DNA of 38,531 bases from Bacteroidaceae bacterium (GTDB taxonomy: Bacteria; Bacteroidota; Bacteroidia; Bacteroidales; Bacteroidaceae), in assembly GCA_017628845.1 (NCBI GenBank), contig JAGBYI010000001.1:1-38531 (forward strand), written 5' to 3'. The translations under genes were made by a program, and so were the position numbers. The notes below the pieces were generated by a model. That model worked only from the letters and a program-made list of their open reading frames with translations. It searched no databases and was not told the origin of the DNA. Positions 29,978-37,918 of this stretch are shown here, piece after piece (the stretch's first letter is position 1; every line of letters begins with the position of its first letter).

Positions 29978-30451
29978 CTACATTGATTTCAGTTTCTCCC
30001 TGATGCGGACAAGCTTCACAGAGACATTGTTTGCCGTGATTCCGAGAATCGATCCGATCTCGTCATAGCTCAGGTTCTCCAGCCACATCAGGATTATGCT
30101 TCGGTCGATATAACCGAGCCTGTTGATGCGGTCATAGAGCTGGCGGATCTGCATCGAGTCGTCATCCATGTCCTCGAAGAGGTTGATGTTGACATCGAGC
30201 GGAACCTTCTCAAGAGCCCGTTTCTGTTTCTTGGAATAGTTGATGCAGGTGTTTAGGCTCACTCTCCATACCCAGGTGCTTATGAACTTGTCTCCCTCAT
30301 AAGACTGCAGGCCTTTCCAAAGGTTGACAAGTATTTCCTGAAACAGATCGTTCACCTCATCTGCATCCTTGGAAAACATATAGCAGACCGTGTAGATCCG
30401 CCTCTTGTTCTCCAGAACGATTTGCGCAAATTCTCTTTCTTTCTTGTCCAT
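29978..30451 (-). CDS. ECF-type RNA polymerase sigma factor
   Basis: A 157-residue protein with sigma region 2 (FQEILVNLWKGLQSYEGDKFISTWVWRVSLNTCINYSKK) and region 4 (LSYDEIGSILGITANNVSVKLVRIREKLK). Region 3 is absent, as in all ECF factors. It is placed mid-way through the minus-strand array and heads the stretch with its membrane partner, the TraB/GumN gene and the small membrane genes. It is the natural candidate to drive part of the array in response to an envelope signal. Confidence 0.85.
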   Translation of the reverse strand: MDKKEREFAQIVLENKRRIYTVCYMFSKDADEVNDLFQEILVNLWKGLQSYEGDKFISTWVWRVSLNTCINYSKKQKRALEKVPLDVNINLFEDMDDDSMQIRQLYDRINRLGYIDRSIILMWLENLSYDEIGSILGITANNVSVKLVRIREKLKSM

Positions 30452-30524
30452 ATCTAGGGTTTTCTGAAATGTTTCTGACCATTAAACAACGGATCGGTCA
30501 AAAAACTACAGAAAAAATGAAAAA

Positions 30525-31424
30525 TTATTTAATATTATCCTTCAGCCAGGACATAGCATCTTCTTCAGGTGAGTTTGTCTCGACATCCGGAACTATCGGG
30601 TCTTCACAGAAAACCTCACCGGTACGTGCAATGTCGCAGCTGACTGTCAAGGCGAGGATGGAGCCGTTATAAAACATGATGCTTTCATTGGCTGATGCAT
30701 ATCCGGCGGTAGGGGAGCCGAAGACCCGGACATTGTCCAGACCTCTGAAACAAAGCAGCACAGCCTCTCCTGAACTTGCTGTCGCTTCGTCAGTGAGAAT
30801 AGCTACAGGACAATTGATGCGGGGTTCTATATCTATGCCGACGATCTTTGCCACGAATTCCTTATTGATCGGCATCACACTCTGGAACCGCCTTCTCATC
30901 TTGAATTTCAGGAATACATCATCCGGCAGAAAGCGGTGGATTGCTGCAATCATCGGATACATGTTACCTCCATGATTGCCTCTGAGATCGATGCATACGC
31001 CCTTCACTGTATCAGGAATTGAATTCAGAACAGTTCTGGCGTATCTTAGACTGTTTTCATCATCCCCTGCAAAAGCAGGAAGATGAATCATGCAGATACC
31101 GTCTTCAATCATTGTGACACTCGGAGACACCTCTTCATTGGACCTCTTTTCACGAGCTTGAGCCTTATCTACCGGCAAAAGATAGGAATGTTTGCCTCCG
31201 GCAACCTTAGCAGCCTTGTTGATTATCTCCTGGGCCTCTTCCAAAGTTTCCGGATTCTGAGAAAGCGCTTCCTTCTTTGCAGCTTCCCATGTCTCGCCCT
31301 CAGCATAAAGTCCTTTCCTATCCATCTGCTGGATAGCGTCACGCACATATGTCTGATTCGGACTGCTGCAGCTGATGATGGTCAGTATGGCAAACAGAAG
31401 TATATGTATTCGTTTTTCTATCAT
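30525..31424 (-). CDS. S41-family protease-like lipoprotein
   Basis: A 299-residue protein with a lipoprotein-type start (LTIISC, Cys19). It has the S41 fold pattern: MIHLPAFAGDDENS, VKGVCIDLRGNHGG and nucleophile region LTDEATASSGEAVLL, then VRVFGSPTAGYASANES. In active S41 enzymes a lysine commonly follows the second glycine of the GxxTxG block; here tyrosine stands there, so the catalytic base may differ or activity may be lost. No PDZ domain is obvious. It follows an MKALK gene and precedes the sigma gene. Confidence 0.7.
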   Translation of the reverse strand: MIEKRIHILLFAILTIISCSSPNQTYVRDAIQQMDRKGLYAEGETWEAAKKEALSQNPETLEEAQEIINKAAKVAGGKHSYLLPVDKAQAREKRSNEEVSPSVTMIEDGICMIHLPAFAGDDENSLRYARTVLNSIPDTVKGVCIDLRGNHGGNMYPMIAAIHRFLPDDVFLKFKMRRRFQSVMPINKEFVAKIVGIDIEPRINCPVAILTDEATASSGEAVLLCFRGLDNVRVFGSPTAGYASANESIMFYNGSILALTVSCDIARTGEVFCEDPIVPDVETNSPEEDAMSWLKDNIK

Positions 31425-31428
31425 TGTA

Positions 31429-31818
31429 CTATGACGGGTTTTCTTCCAGATACTGCTGTCTGATCTTATATCTTATCAACGATGTGGATGCCAGATATAT
31501 CACGATAAAGATGAACGGTAAGCCTTTCCAACCCTTGTCAAACGCAATCATATCATAAAGGCCTATAGCAAGGGCAATTGCACATAGACAAAGCATGATA
31601 TTACGGCGTTTCTTGCCATGCTTGATAAGAAGATTCGGAAATTTCTCCTTCTTGAATTCAGTGATGATAAGCAGTGGTACCAGTACCAGACAACTTAGCA
31701 GAATGATCCAATTAAACAGCTGGTATTCTCCCTGAAATATATATACGATAGTGTAAGCTGCCAAGATTCCCAGTGCAGCAATAATCGAAATCAATCGGAT
31801 TAGTTTCAGTGCTTTCAT
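31429..31818 (-). CDS. MKALK-family membrane protein, copy 2
   Basis: A 129-residue protein with four membrane segments. The loop ITEFKKEKFPNLLIKHGKK and the tail RYKIRQQYLEENPS align with the other two MKALK proteins, but divergence is greater. It is not preceded by a small 64-66-residue partner, unlike the other two, but by the transglutaminase-like gene. It ends 4 bp before the S41-like lipoprotein start. Confidence 0.6.
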   Translation of the reverse strand: MKALKLIRLISIIAALGILAAYTIVYIFQGEYQLFNWIILLSCLVLVPLLIITEFKKEKFPNLLIKHGKKRRNIMLCLCAIALAIGLYDMIAFDKGWKGLPFIFIVIYLASTSLIRYKIRQQYLEENPS

Positions 31819-31829
31819 AACTATGTGAT

Positions 31830-32750
31830 TTATTCCCAGAACTTATCCGGATCGTGAGTTACAGTGTAAACGATATCCCTGAACGGCTCGAATCCTTCAG
31901 GTACAAGAGCGTAGTATCGGTTTCTGAGAGCCGAATGAGGGAGGGTAGTATAATCCTCCTGATAGAATCCCAATGCTCCCCAGCAGCAGAACCAGTAGGT
32001 GTTCTTGGCCATGTATGCGTAGTAGTCGGTCTTCTTGGTGCTTCCTTTTTCAAAGCCAGGATAGAACTTCATCTTTTCCCCACTGATATATCTCTCACGC
32101 ATTTGCCTCAGAGAAAGAAGATTTCCGTCAAGGTCAGTGACATAATGTCCTCCCATGTCGGTGTCAAGCATCACCCATTGCTCCGTCTCGGGCAGCCATA
32201 CCTCATTGACGACATGGCAGTCATTATCATTCTCATCTTGTGGCAGACAGGTTATGTACCTTGCCTTAATTCCTGCTGCTGTAAGAAGTTCAAAAGTCAT
32301 GATACTGTGCAGACGGCAGTTGAAAGCAGGTTCAACATTCTTGGTGTATTCCCACAGACCGATGGCATTCTTATATTCCGGCTGTATCCTCTGATTTTCG
32401 TGAGGGATATTGAACGCGACAAACTTGCCGATTGCAAGAGCCTTGTCCCATGTTGAAGCTGAGGCGTCATAAAGCGTGTCTAACTGGAAATAATCCCTGA
32501 TTTCCTTCGCCCGGACACTATCTTTTACGTATTCAATATCAACGAAAGTCGAGTCAGGACTGTATGCACCGCATGTCCTGAGCAGTTCGACTCTTTCCTC
32601 AAATCGAGCTAGGTTGCTTTCATTGAAGTTAATGCTTACGTAATACAGTTTTGATGTGTTGATGAAGATGATAAATGCTACAGTCAATGCTCCGATGACG
32701 GCCAGCAGATATACGATGGTTTTGAGGATAATCTTGAAAGTTCGTTTCAT
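31830..32750 (-). CDS. Membrane-anchored transglutaminase-like protein
   Basis: It has 306 residues from the ATG at 32750, chosen because the membrane anchor (about 8-30) follows at once. The periplasmic part has the transglutaminase/protease-like triad: Cys in FNCRLHSIMTFELLTAAGIKARYI, His in CHVVNEVWLPE and Asp in WVMLDTDMGGHYVTD. It could cross-link or cleave amide bonds in envelope proteins or peptidoglycan. It follows the second MKKIFTKE gene after 13 bp. Confidence 0.75.
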   Translation of the reverse strand: MKRTFKIILKTIVYLLAVIGALTVAFIIFINTSKLYYVSINFNESNLARFEERVELLRTCGAYSPDSTFVDIEYVKDSVRAKEIRDYFQLDTLYDASASTWDKALAIGKFVAFNIPHENQRIQPEYKNAIGLWEYTKNVEPAFNCRLHSIMTFELLTAAGIKARYITCLPQDENDNDCHVVNEVWLPETEQWVMLDTDMGGHYVTDLDGNLLSLRQMRERYISGEKMKFYPGFEKGSTKKTDYYAYMAKNTYWFCCWGALGFYQEDYTTLPHSALRNRYYALVPEGFEPFRDIVYTVTHDPDKFWE

Positions 32751-32763
32751 AGCAATTAATAAT

Positions 32764-33000
32764 TTATTGTTTTCCTTTTTTACTTGGATCAAGCGGAAGA
32801 TTAAGTAATGTAAATACAGCGACAAATACTACAGCAAATAGAATAGCGCAGACAAGTTTGATTACAATATACTTGACCGACATCATCTCAGCTAGTGTCA
32901 CACCACCTGTAATCAGGTCATAAATGATTTCAAGTATTGATGCAATGATGAATGCTGCAATGACATTACTAATAATTTCTTTTGTAAATATTTTCTTCAT
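32764..33000 (-). CDS. MKKIFTKE-family small membrane protein, copy 2
   Basis: A 78-residue protein with two membrane segments, paralogous to 27193-27417. It keeps the ITKE-like start, LITG(G)VTLAEMMSVKYIV and a basic tail. The DNA of the first codons is identical to copy 1, which suggests recent duplication or gene conversion. Function unknown. Confidence 0.65.
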   Translation of the reverse strand: MKKIFTKEIISNVIAAFIIASILEIIYDLITGGVTLAEMMSVKYIVIKLVCAILFAVVFVAVFTLLNLPLDPSKKGKQ

Positions 33001-33009
33001 AGTTAGATA

Positions 33010-33291
33010 TTATCTGATTATTCCAATCACTACAAGCACCGTTATGGCAGTCCATACTGCATAAGTTGCATATTTCAGAATCTTATTGGTAGTGCTGCTG
33101 AGCTGAACCTTTCGTTTATGTAGAACGAGGTCGCACCATATGATGTCCGCTGCAAGTGGCAATAGGGAGATGTAGAAAAGGATACGACCTTCGCCTCCAT
33201 ATGCAAACTGCAGTGCATCAAACAGAAACATAATCGATAGCAGCAGATTTGAAACTTTGTCATCTGCCAGCCTTTTCAAGTATTCACCCAT
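33010..33291 (-). CDS. Three-segment membrane protein
   Basis: A 93-residue protein with about three membrane segments (14-30, 36-54 and 73-92) and a basic loop (LHKRKVQLSSTTNK). It sits 9 bp from the next start and 21 bp from the outer-membrane protein gene upstream. No family recognised. Confidence 0.5.
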   Translation of the reverse strand: MGEYLKRLADDKVSNLLLSIMFLFDALQFAYGGEGRILFYISLLPLAADIIWCDLVLHKRKVQLSSTTNKILKYATYAVWTAITVLVVIGIIR

Positions 33292-33312
33292 GATCCTTTA
33301 CGATTGTAAAAG

Positions 33313-33894
33313 TTAGAACCTATATACAAAACCGATTGAGAAATTGTCTGAAACACTCAGTACGTCATCTCCTCCGGCAGAAACTCCGAACTTGAATGTG
33401 CCGTTTGTGTCGCCTGAAACAGAAAGCTTCGCGAAATCAAGACCTGTTTTCAGGATGATGTGGTCATTGACGCTATATGTTAGAAGCGGGGTGATATATG
33501 CACTATACATAGAGTAGTTCGCTCCTGATAATTTTGGAGTGTACGAGGCTCCCATTTCAGCGCATACCGCAAAATTATGGAATTTGATCGGAGCATATAC
33601 AGCATATGGATTGATGGTAAAAAGAGATACATTAGTTGTCTTATTGTCAAGATACTGGCTATTGACTTCCTTCACGGACTTGCCATATGTGATGCGTGCA
33701 CCTGCTGCCCAATTCTCATTGAAGATATATCCGACTTCAGGACTGATGTCAATGGTCCAGGATTTTGCATTAGTGCTTTCCGCTTTAGCATAACTACCTC
33801 CAATTGAACCTCCTACATATATCTGAGCTGATGCTGCATAGGAGAGCGTAAAGAGGAATGAAATGACGAGAATCCTTTTGATAAATGATTTCAT
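33313..33894 (-). CDS. Outer-membrane beta-barrel protein
   Basis: A 193-residue protein with a Sec signal (AASAQ). It shows the eight-strand OmpX/OmpW-like small barrel pattern: IYVGGSIGGSYAKA, WTIDISPEVGYIF, WAAGARITYG, FAVCAEMGASYT, IILKTGLDFAKLS and the final SDNFSIGFVYRF with C-terminal Phe for the BAM complex. Many small barrels of this type exist in Bacteroidetes. It is in one operon with the 207-residue lipoprotein gene. Confidence 0.75.
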   Translation of the reverse strand: MKSFIKRILVISFLFTLSYAASAQIYVGGSIGGSYAKAESTNAKSWTIDISPEVGYIFNENWAAGARITYGKSVKEVNSQYLDNKTTNVSLFTINPYAVYAPIKFHNFAVCAEMGASYTPKLSGANYSMYSAYITPLLTYSVNDHIILKTGLDFAKLSVSGDTNGTFKFGVSAGGDDVLSVSDNFSIGFVYRF

Positions 33895-33906
33895 AATGAT
33901 AGATGT

Positions 33907-34530
33907 TTAATTGTGTCTATATGTTAAGTTCATTGTTCCGTCCTGCCATGTCTGAGTTGACCAGTCGTATAATGAGGTTTCAGTTTTGAAGTGGATATAT
34001 TCTCCTTCGAAGCGTATGTCAACATTCTTAAGTTTTCCTCCGTGTCCCACCATCTGACGGTCATCGATATTGAATAACTCAATATCTCCTCGAGAGTCTA
34101 CTTTATAGTGGAACTGGTATGGTTCCATACTGATATTGCATCTTCCTGCCTTTTCTATGTTTTTCTCAGTCTGTTCATTGCCATATTCTGGATAAGGTAC
34201 ATACAGATTTATCTGAGTTATATATTCTGGCTTCTCAGGAGTGATTACAAGTGACCTTTGTAAGACTGTGACAGACTCTGGATCATCTTCTTGTCTTATG
34301 CTCTGGATGCCAGTCCATCCGTAGAGTTCCATCTGATAAAGGATATCATCGGTTACGAAGCCTTCTCCAGACAGGTCTATTTCTGAACTCCAAGTTCCGG
34401 AATATAAGGTGTAGTTTCCTGTGATTGCTGCAATGGTTGCGTACGAGGCCTCGCTCCAGAATTCAGTGAACTTGGCTTCACACCCTATAAGACAGACGGA
34501 TGCTAAAATAATTGTCAATATTCGTTTCAT
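33907..34530 (-). CDS. Lipoprotein of the array, unrecognised
   Basis: A 207-residue lipoprotein (MKRILTIILASVCLIGC) using the shared MKRILTI leader. The mature part is beta-rich (YTLYSGTWSSEIDLSGEGFVTDD, LVITPEKPEYITQINLYVPYPE, IRFEGEYIHFKTETSLYDW), consistent with a small lipocalin-like or beta-sandwich domain. No family named with confidence. It precedes the outer-membrane barrel gene by 12 bp. Confidence 0.55.
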   Translation of the reverse strand: MKRILTIILASVCLIGCEAKFTEFWSEASYATIAAITGNYTLYSGTWSSEIDLSGEGFVTDDILYQMELYGWTGIQSIRQEDDPESVTVLQRSLVITPEKPEYITQINLYVPYPEYGNEQTEKNIEKAGRCNISMEPYQFHYKVDSRGDIELFNIDDRQMVGHGGKLKNVDIRFEGEYIHFKTETSLYDWSTQTWQDGTMNLTYRHN

Positions 34531-34541
34531 ATAATTCTATA

Positions 34542-35153
34542 CTATTGCTGAATTATCGCGTTTGCTTCTTCCAGATCCTTTCTGCATACCTGAATCTGAA
34601 CAGGGGAGTCGTTCCCTTTGATATAGACAGGACTGTCCTTATCAACGATCATTGCCTTGATGCCGTTGCTCTCAAGCTTGTTGCAGATGCCTTCTGCAGT
34701 CTGCATGTCTTCGCATTCGGCGGCTACGACAAGTGCACTCTCATCTTCCTGCGTCTTCTTCTCCTGGTTCTTCTTAATAAGCTCATCAAATATTGCTACG
34801 GCAAGAGCAAATGAGAGCCAATGAACCAGTCCAAGTGAGAAGTCCTCGTCCGAGAATCTCTGGATCAGCCATTCAATCACTAGAGATCCGCAAAACATGA
34901 TAGTAGTTGTTGTCAATATTCGACGGCAGATTCTGATTATATCATCACTTCTGTCCGCTCCCTTCTTTCGGCAGTTTAAGATATCGACGATTATGATTGC
35001 AGCTGTAGTGAATGTGCATGCGACAACCATACTTCTCCAGCTGACTTTTTCCTCGCCAATCAAATCAAAGAGCCAGTCGAACAGGAATGAGACCACAACA
35101 TATACCAGCATCAGCACAATGCTCATCAGAGCGTATGCGAGAATCTTCTTCAT
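34542..35153 (-). CDS. Four-segment membrane protein fused to a DUF2007-like domain
   Basis: It has 203 residues from the ATG at 35153; the longer frame starts inside the upstream gene. There are four membrane segments to about residue 125. A C-terminal cytoplasmic domain of 65 residues follows (VVAAECEDMQTAEGICNKLESNGIKAMIVDKDSPVYIKGND.. VQIQVCRKDLEEANAIIQQ), which matches the DUF2007 pattern, a putative signal-transducing module. The fusion suggests it senses something at the membrane. Confidence 0.6.
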   Translation of the reverse strand: MKKILAYALMSIVLMLVYVVVSFLFDWLFDLIGEEKVSWRSMVVACTFTTAAIIIVDILNCRKKGADRSDDIIRICRRILTTTTIMFCGSLVIEWLIQRFSDEDFSLGLVHWLSFALAVAIFDELIKKNQEKKTQEDESALVVAAECEDMQTAEGICNKLESNGIKAMIVDKDSPVYIKGNDSPVQIQVCRKDLEEANAIIQQ

Positions 35154-35160
35154 GATGTTT

Positions 35161-35553
35161 TTAGTTTTTGTTGTCATAAGCCTTCTTTGCTTTGTATAGA
35201 ATGATATTGTTAGTTGTTGAATAAATTACAGCTGATACAATAGCCAGATAAAGCCAGTTGAAATATCCTCCTACTCCCCAACAAAATCCTACTATCGACA
35301 AACCTGTCATGAGTACGATAGAGACGAAGTTAGCTATTATCATTCCCTTTTCTGTCTTGGCAAGATATGCTGGATCATTCTCGTTTTTAATACGTGTATA
35401 AAGGCTTACGGAACCGAAGATGATGATTACGCCAAATGTCGTTGCCAAGATTCCGTCAAATCCTTTATCCAAGGTTCTGTAAACAAAAAACACAATCAAA
35501 AACGCCATCATCGGCACAAATGAAGCTGTGCGGCAATATTTCAATGCTTTCAT
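35161..35553 (-). CDS. MKALK-family membrane protein, copy 3
   Basis: A 130-residue protein with four membrane segments. It shares with copy 1 the RIKNENDPAYLAKTEKGMII loop and the C-terminal ILYKAKKAYDNKN. It starts 2 bp after a 64-residue membrane gene with the same AAGGAGGAATA leader as copy 1. Function unknown. Confidence 0.65.
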   Translation of the reverse strand: MKALKYCRTASFVPMMAFLIVFFVYRTLDKGFDGILATTFGVIIIFGSVSLYTRIKNENDPAYLAKTEKGMIIANFVSIVLMTGLSIVGFCWGVGGYFNWLYLAIVSAVIYSTTNNIILYKAKKAYDNKN

Positions 35554-35555
35554 GG

Positions 35556-35750
35556 CTATTCCTCCTTCTTATTGTTTCTCAGTTCGTAGACATAGGAGAC
35601 CGTCCATAAAATGGCGAAGGTTAGAAGTATGATTCCCCTAACGATGTTCCTTTCATCATCAATGAATTCCAAGATAGAAAGCACCAGCCATCCAAGGGCA
35701 ATGATCGGTGTACTGAGTCTGCCGAATTTATGAGATTCCTTTTTGTCCAT
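35556..35750 (-). CDS. Small membrane protein paired with MKALK copy 3
   Basis: A 64-residue protein with two membrane segments (about 14-30 and 36-54) and a tail NNKKEE. It occupies the same place as the 66-residue gene at 28286-28486: a 2-bp gap before an MKALK gene and a shared SD-like AAGGAGG. It is the first gene after a 315-bp intergenic region. Confidence 0.6.
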   Translation of the reverse strand: MDKKESHKFGRLSTPIIALGWLVLSILEFIDDERNIVRGIILLTFAILWTVSYVYELRNNKKEE

Positions 35751-36065
35751 TGCTATAGTTTTATATATGCCTATAAATTTAGTTAAAATAGTCCTGATAT
35801 CCAGTAAAATGCATATAAAAAGCGTGGATTGTTCTTATCCAGCCTGAGGTCCTGAGAAAACCTATTTGCACTGACAAGTCCAGCCCACGCGAAGCGAAGG
35901 CATTCACTGAACTTATCCGGTGTGCAAATCTCTTGAAATTTCTCAGGTTTCAGGTTTCTCCGAATAACTTAGCAAACGCTATATAATCTATATTTTAAAG
36001 CCTAACATAGCCTTGTGCAACAAATATAATAACTTTTTCTCAGATAAATATGTACGTCAAACGAA
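35751..36065 (-). other. Gene-free segment with a large inverted-repeat structure
   Basis: No gene is visible. CCTGAGAAA (35851-35859) pairs with TTTCTCAGG (35939-35947), and inside ATTTGCAC (35864-35871) pairs with GTGCAAAT (35922-35929), forming a long hairpin with a 50-base loop. GCGTGG (35822-35827) can alternatively pair with CCACGC (35885-35890). It could be a leader RNA, a processed spacer or a small non-autonomous mobile element. Confidence 0.5.
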
Positions 36066-36338
36066 TTATGCAAAGATGTTATATGCTGTAATTATCAAAC
36101 AGCAAAGCTGAGCAATAATTAGGATTGAAGATGCGTTGCCAGTTTTACGATATTTCCTGAATTCAAGGAAATAGACCGCCAACATGCAATATAGAGGTAA
36201 ATTGTCAAGCAGAGAATATCCGGACCAATCACCGGTGATTGCATAATACACGATGAATCCTATCATTGCTATTGCAATGCCACAAAAGCACATGAACGCA
36301 GTCTTACTGTACAGGATTTTTGAGATAGTTTCTTTCAT
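36066..36338 (-). CDS. Small membrane protein
   Basis: It has 90 residues from the ATG at 36338; an ATG at 36365 in the same frame would give 99. There are two or three membrane segments (about 13-32, 40-52 and 68-88) with a YRKTG loop. It follows the 124-residue lipoprotein gene after a short spacer. No family recognised. Confidence 0.45.
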   Translation of the reverse strand: MKETISKILYSKTAFMCFCGIAIAMIGFIVYYAITGDWSGYSLLDNLPLYCMLAVYFLEFRKYRKTGNASSILIIAQLCCLIITAYNIFA

Positions 36339-36420
36339 ATCAATGATTTTAATGTTTCTTTCCATAATTTTTCAGGATCCATTCCCAAACAAGATCTTTC
36401 TCGGATCCGGCTAGTGCCAG

Positions 36421-36795
36421 TTATGATTTGGGGATATATAATTCCTCTTGATTCCAACCCTCTCTAAATAATTGCCATTCTCCGTTCTTTCCTTCCTTAA
36501 GATACACTCGTACAAGATATGTATCTAGATTAGGAGAATCCACTTGTATGAACGTATACTCTCCGCTATAAAATGGGCCAAATTCCTGACACCAATAATC
36601 CTTAACGAAGAACTCTGTTACATCTTTCTTCTCCAAAGCAGTTACAACTAGAATCTGATGATATTCAGAGATATTGGTACCGTCTACTGCTTCAACTTCG
36701 TATTTTACGTAATACTTGGTCTCTGTATCTGTTTTGTTACAGGAATACAGTGCAATACCTATCAAGGCAAGCAAGAAAAGATAAATTTGTTTCAT
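36421..36795 (-). CDS. Small lipoprotein, unrecognised
   Basis: It has 124 residues from the ATG at 36795 (MKQIYLFLLALIGIALYSC, lipobox Cys19). The mature part is beta-strand-like with KYYVKYEVEAVDGT and ends LYIPKS. Beyond the stop the same frame stays open for 23 more codons of protein-like sequence. It lies 16 bp after the TlpA-family gene. Confidence 0.6.
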   Translation of the reverse strand: MKQIYLFLLALIGIALYSCNKTDTETKYYVKYEVEAVDGTNISEYHQILVVTALEKKDVTEFFVKDYWCQEFGPFYSGEYTFIQVDSPNLDTYLVRVYLKEGKNGEWQLFREGWNQEELYIPKS

Positions 36796-36811
36796 ATCAT
36801 ACACCTTTAAA

Positions 36812-37873
36812 TTATAATAACTTATTCAGTTCCTCAAGAAGATCTTTACCTCTGAGATCGCGGCCAATAATAATCCCAGTGGAGCAATCGATGAGGATGT
36901 TTGCTGGTATTCCATCTAATGCATAAGTATCAACTTCCGGCATCCGACGTATGTTACCGCCCAAAACATTCACCCATTCCAATTCTTCATCGTCAATATA
37001 TTTCTTCCAGTTATCTTGATTCGGATCGCATGATACAGCATAAATCTCGAATCCTTTATTATGATACTCATTGTAAGCAGATTTTATGAATGGCATTTCA
37101 TCACGGCATGGTTCGCACCATGTCGCCCAGAAATCAAGTAGGACGACTTTGTTATCTGTACTTCTGATTATAGACTCCAGGGATACAGAATTACCATTCT
37201 TGTCAGGATAGGTTATGTCAATGAATTTTGGAATAATGTCGCTGCCTTCAGACTGAGGATAGACTCGTGCCAGCCTATACAGATATTCCTGAACTTCTTT
37301 TGCATGATCTGAAGATTTCAAAGATTCCGTCAATGTTTCAAAGTACTTCAAAAGTTCAACCGGATGTATGCCGCTGGTAAAACTGTTCTCTATCAGTAAC
37401 AGTCGGTATTCATCACCATCTCCAGTATTCATTTCTTTGCGGATTATTTCTATGATCCTATCTTTGATTTGTTCTGTAGAGGATTCTGAATCATCGGTAG
37501 TTCCTATATTCTTTATCAAAGCATTGTATTTATCATTCATAGGAGTTCCTATACCGTTAAGCATCCAAGCATCTTCCGCATCACCTTGTATTTTAATTAT
37601 ACCTGGCTCAATAATAAAGTTGTGAAGTTGGATTTCCTGATTATAATAGAGATATGCAAAAGTAGTTTGAGATTTTTGCAACTCAAAACGGAATGTGCCG
37701 TTGACTGCTTTTGTAGAATCAATTATTTCATAATCGTTCCACGCATCCTGTATATACATCCATCCTTCATCTTCTAATCCGGAGATGTGTCCTTCAATGA
37801 TACATATGTCCCTGGTGCATGATATTGAACCAATACCTAAAAATGTGGCAATAATTAATGAATAAATTTTCAT
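36812..37873 (-). CDS. TlpA-family thiol-disulfide protein with N-terminal DUF4369-like domain
   Basis: A 353-residue lipoprotein-type protein (GIGSISC, Cys19). The N-terminal 130 residues (CIIEGHISGLEDEGWMYIQDA..., FRFELQKSQTTFAYLYY) are a DUF4369-like beta domain. The C-terminal thioredoxin fold carries WATWCEPC and the cis-proline segment GIPANILID. Such proteins reduce or oxidise disulfides in the periplasm. It is the first gene of the array with its own promoter upstream. Confidence 0.85.
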   Translation of the reverse strand: MKIYSLIIATFLGIGSISCTRDICIIEGHISGLEDEGWMYIQDAWNDYEIIDSTKAVNGTFRFELQKSQTTFAYLYYNQEIQLHNFIIEPGIIKIQGDAEDAWMLNGIGTPMNDKYNALIKNIGTTDDSESSTEQIKDRIIEIIRKEMNTGDGDEYRLLLIENSFTSGIHPVELLKYFETLTESLKSSDHAKEVQEYLYRLARVYPQSEGSDIIPKFIDITYPDKNGNSVSLESIIRSTDNKVVLLDFWATWCEPCRDEMPFIKSAYNEYHNKGFEIYAVSCDPNQDNWKKYIDDEELEWVNVLGGNIRRMPEVDTYALDGIPANILIDCSTGIIIGRDLRGKDLLEELNKLL

Positions 37874-37918
37874 ATGATATCTTAAATTATTGTTATTCTC
37901 AGATTTTTCCTCCTACCA

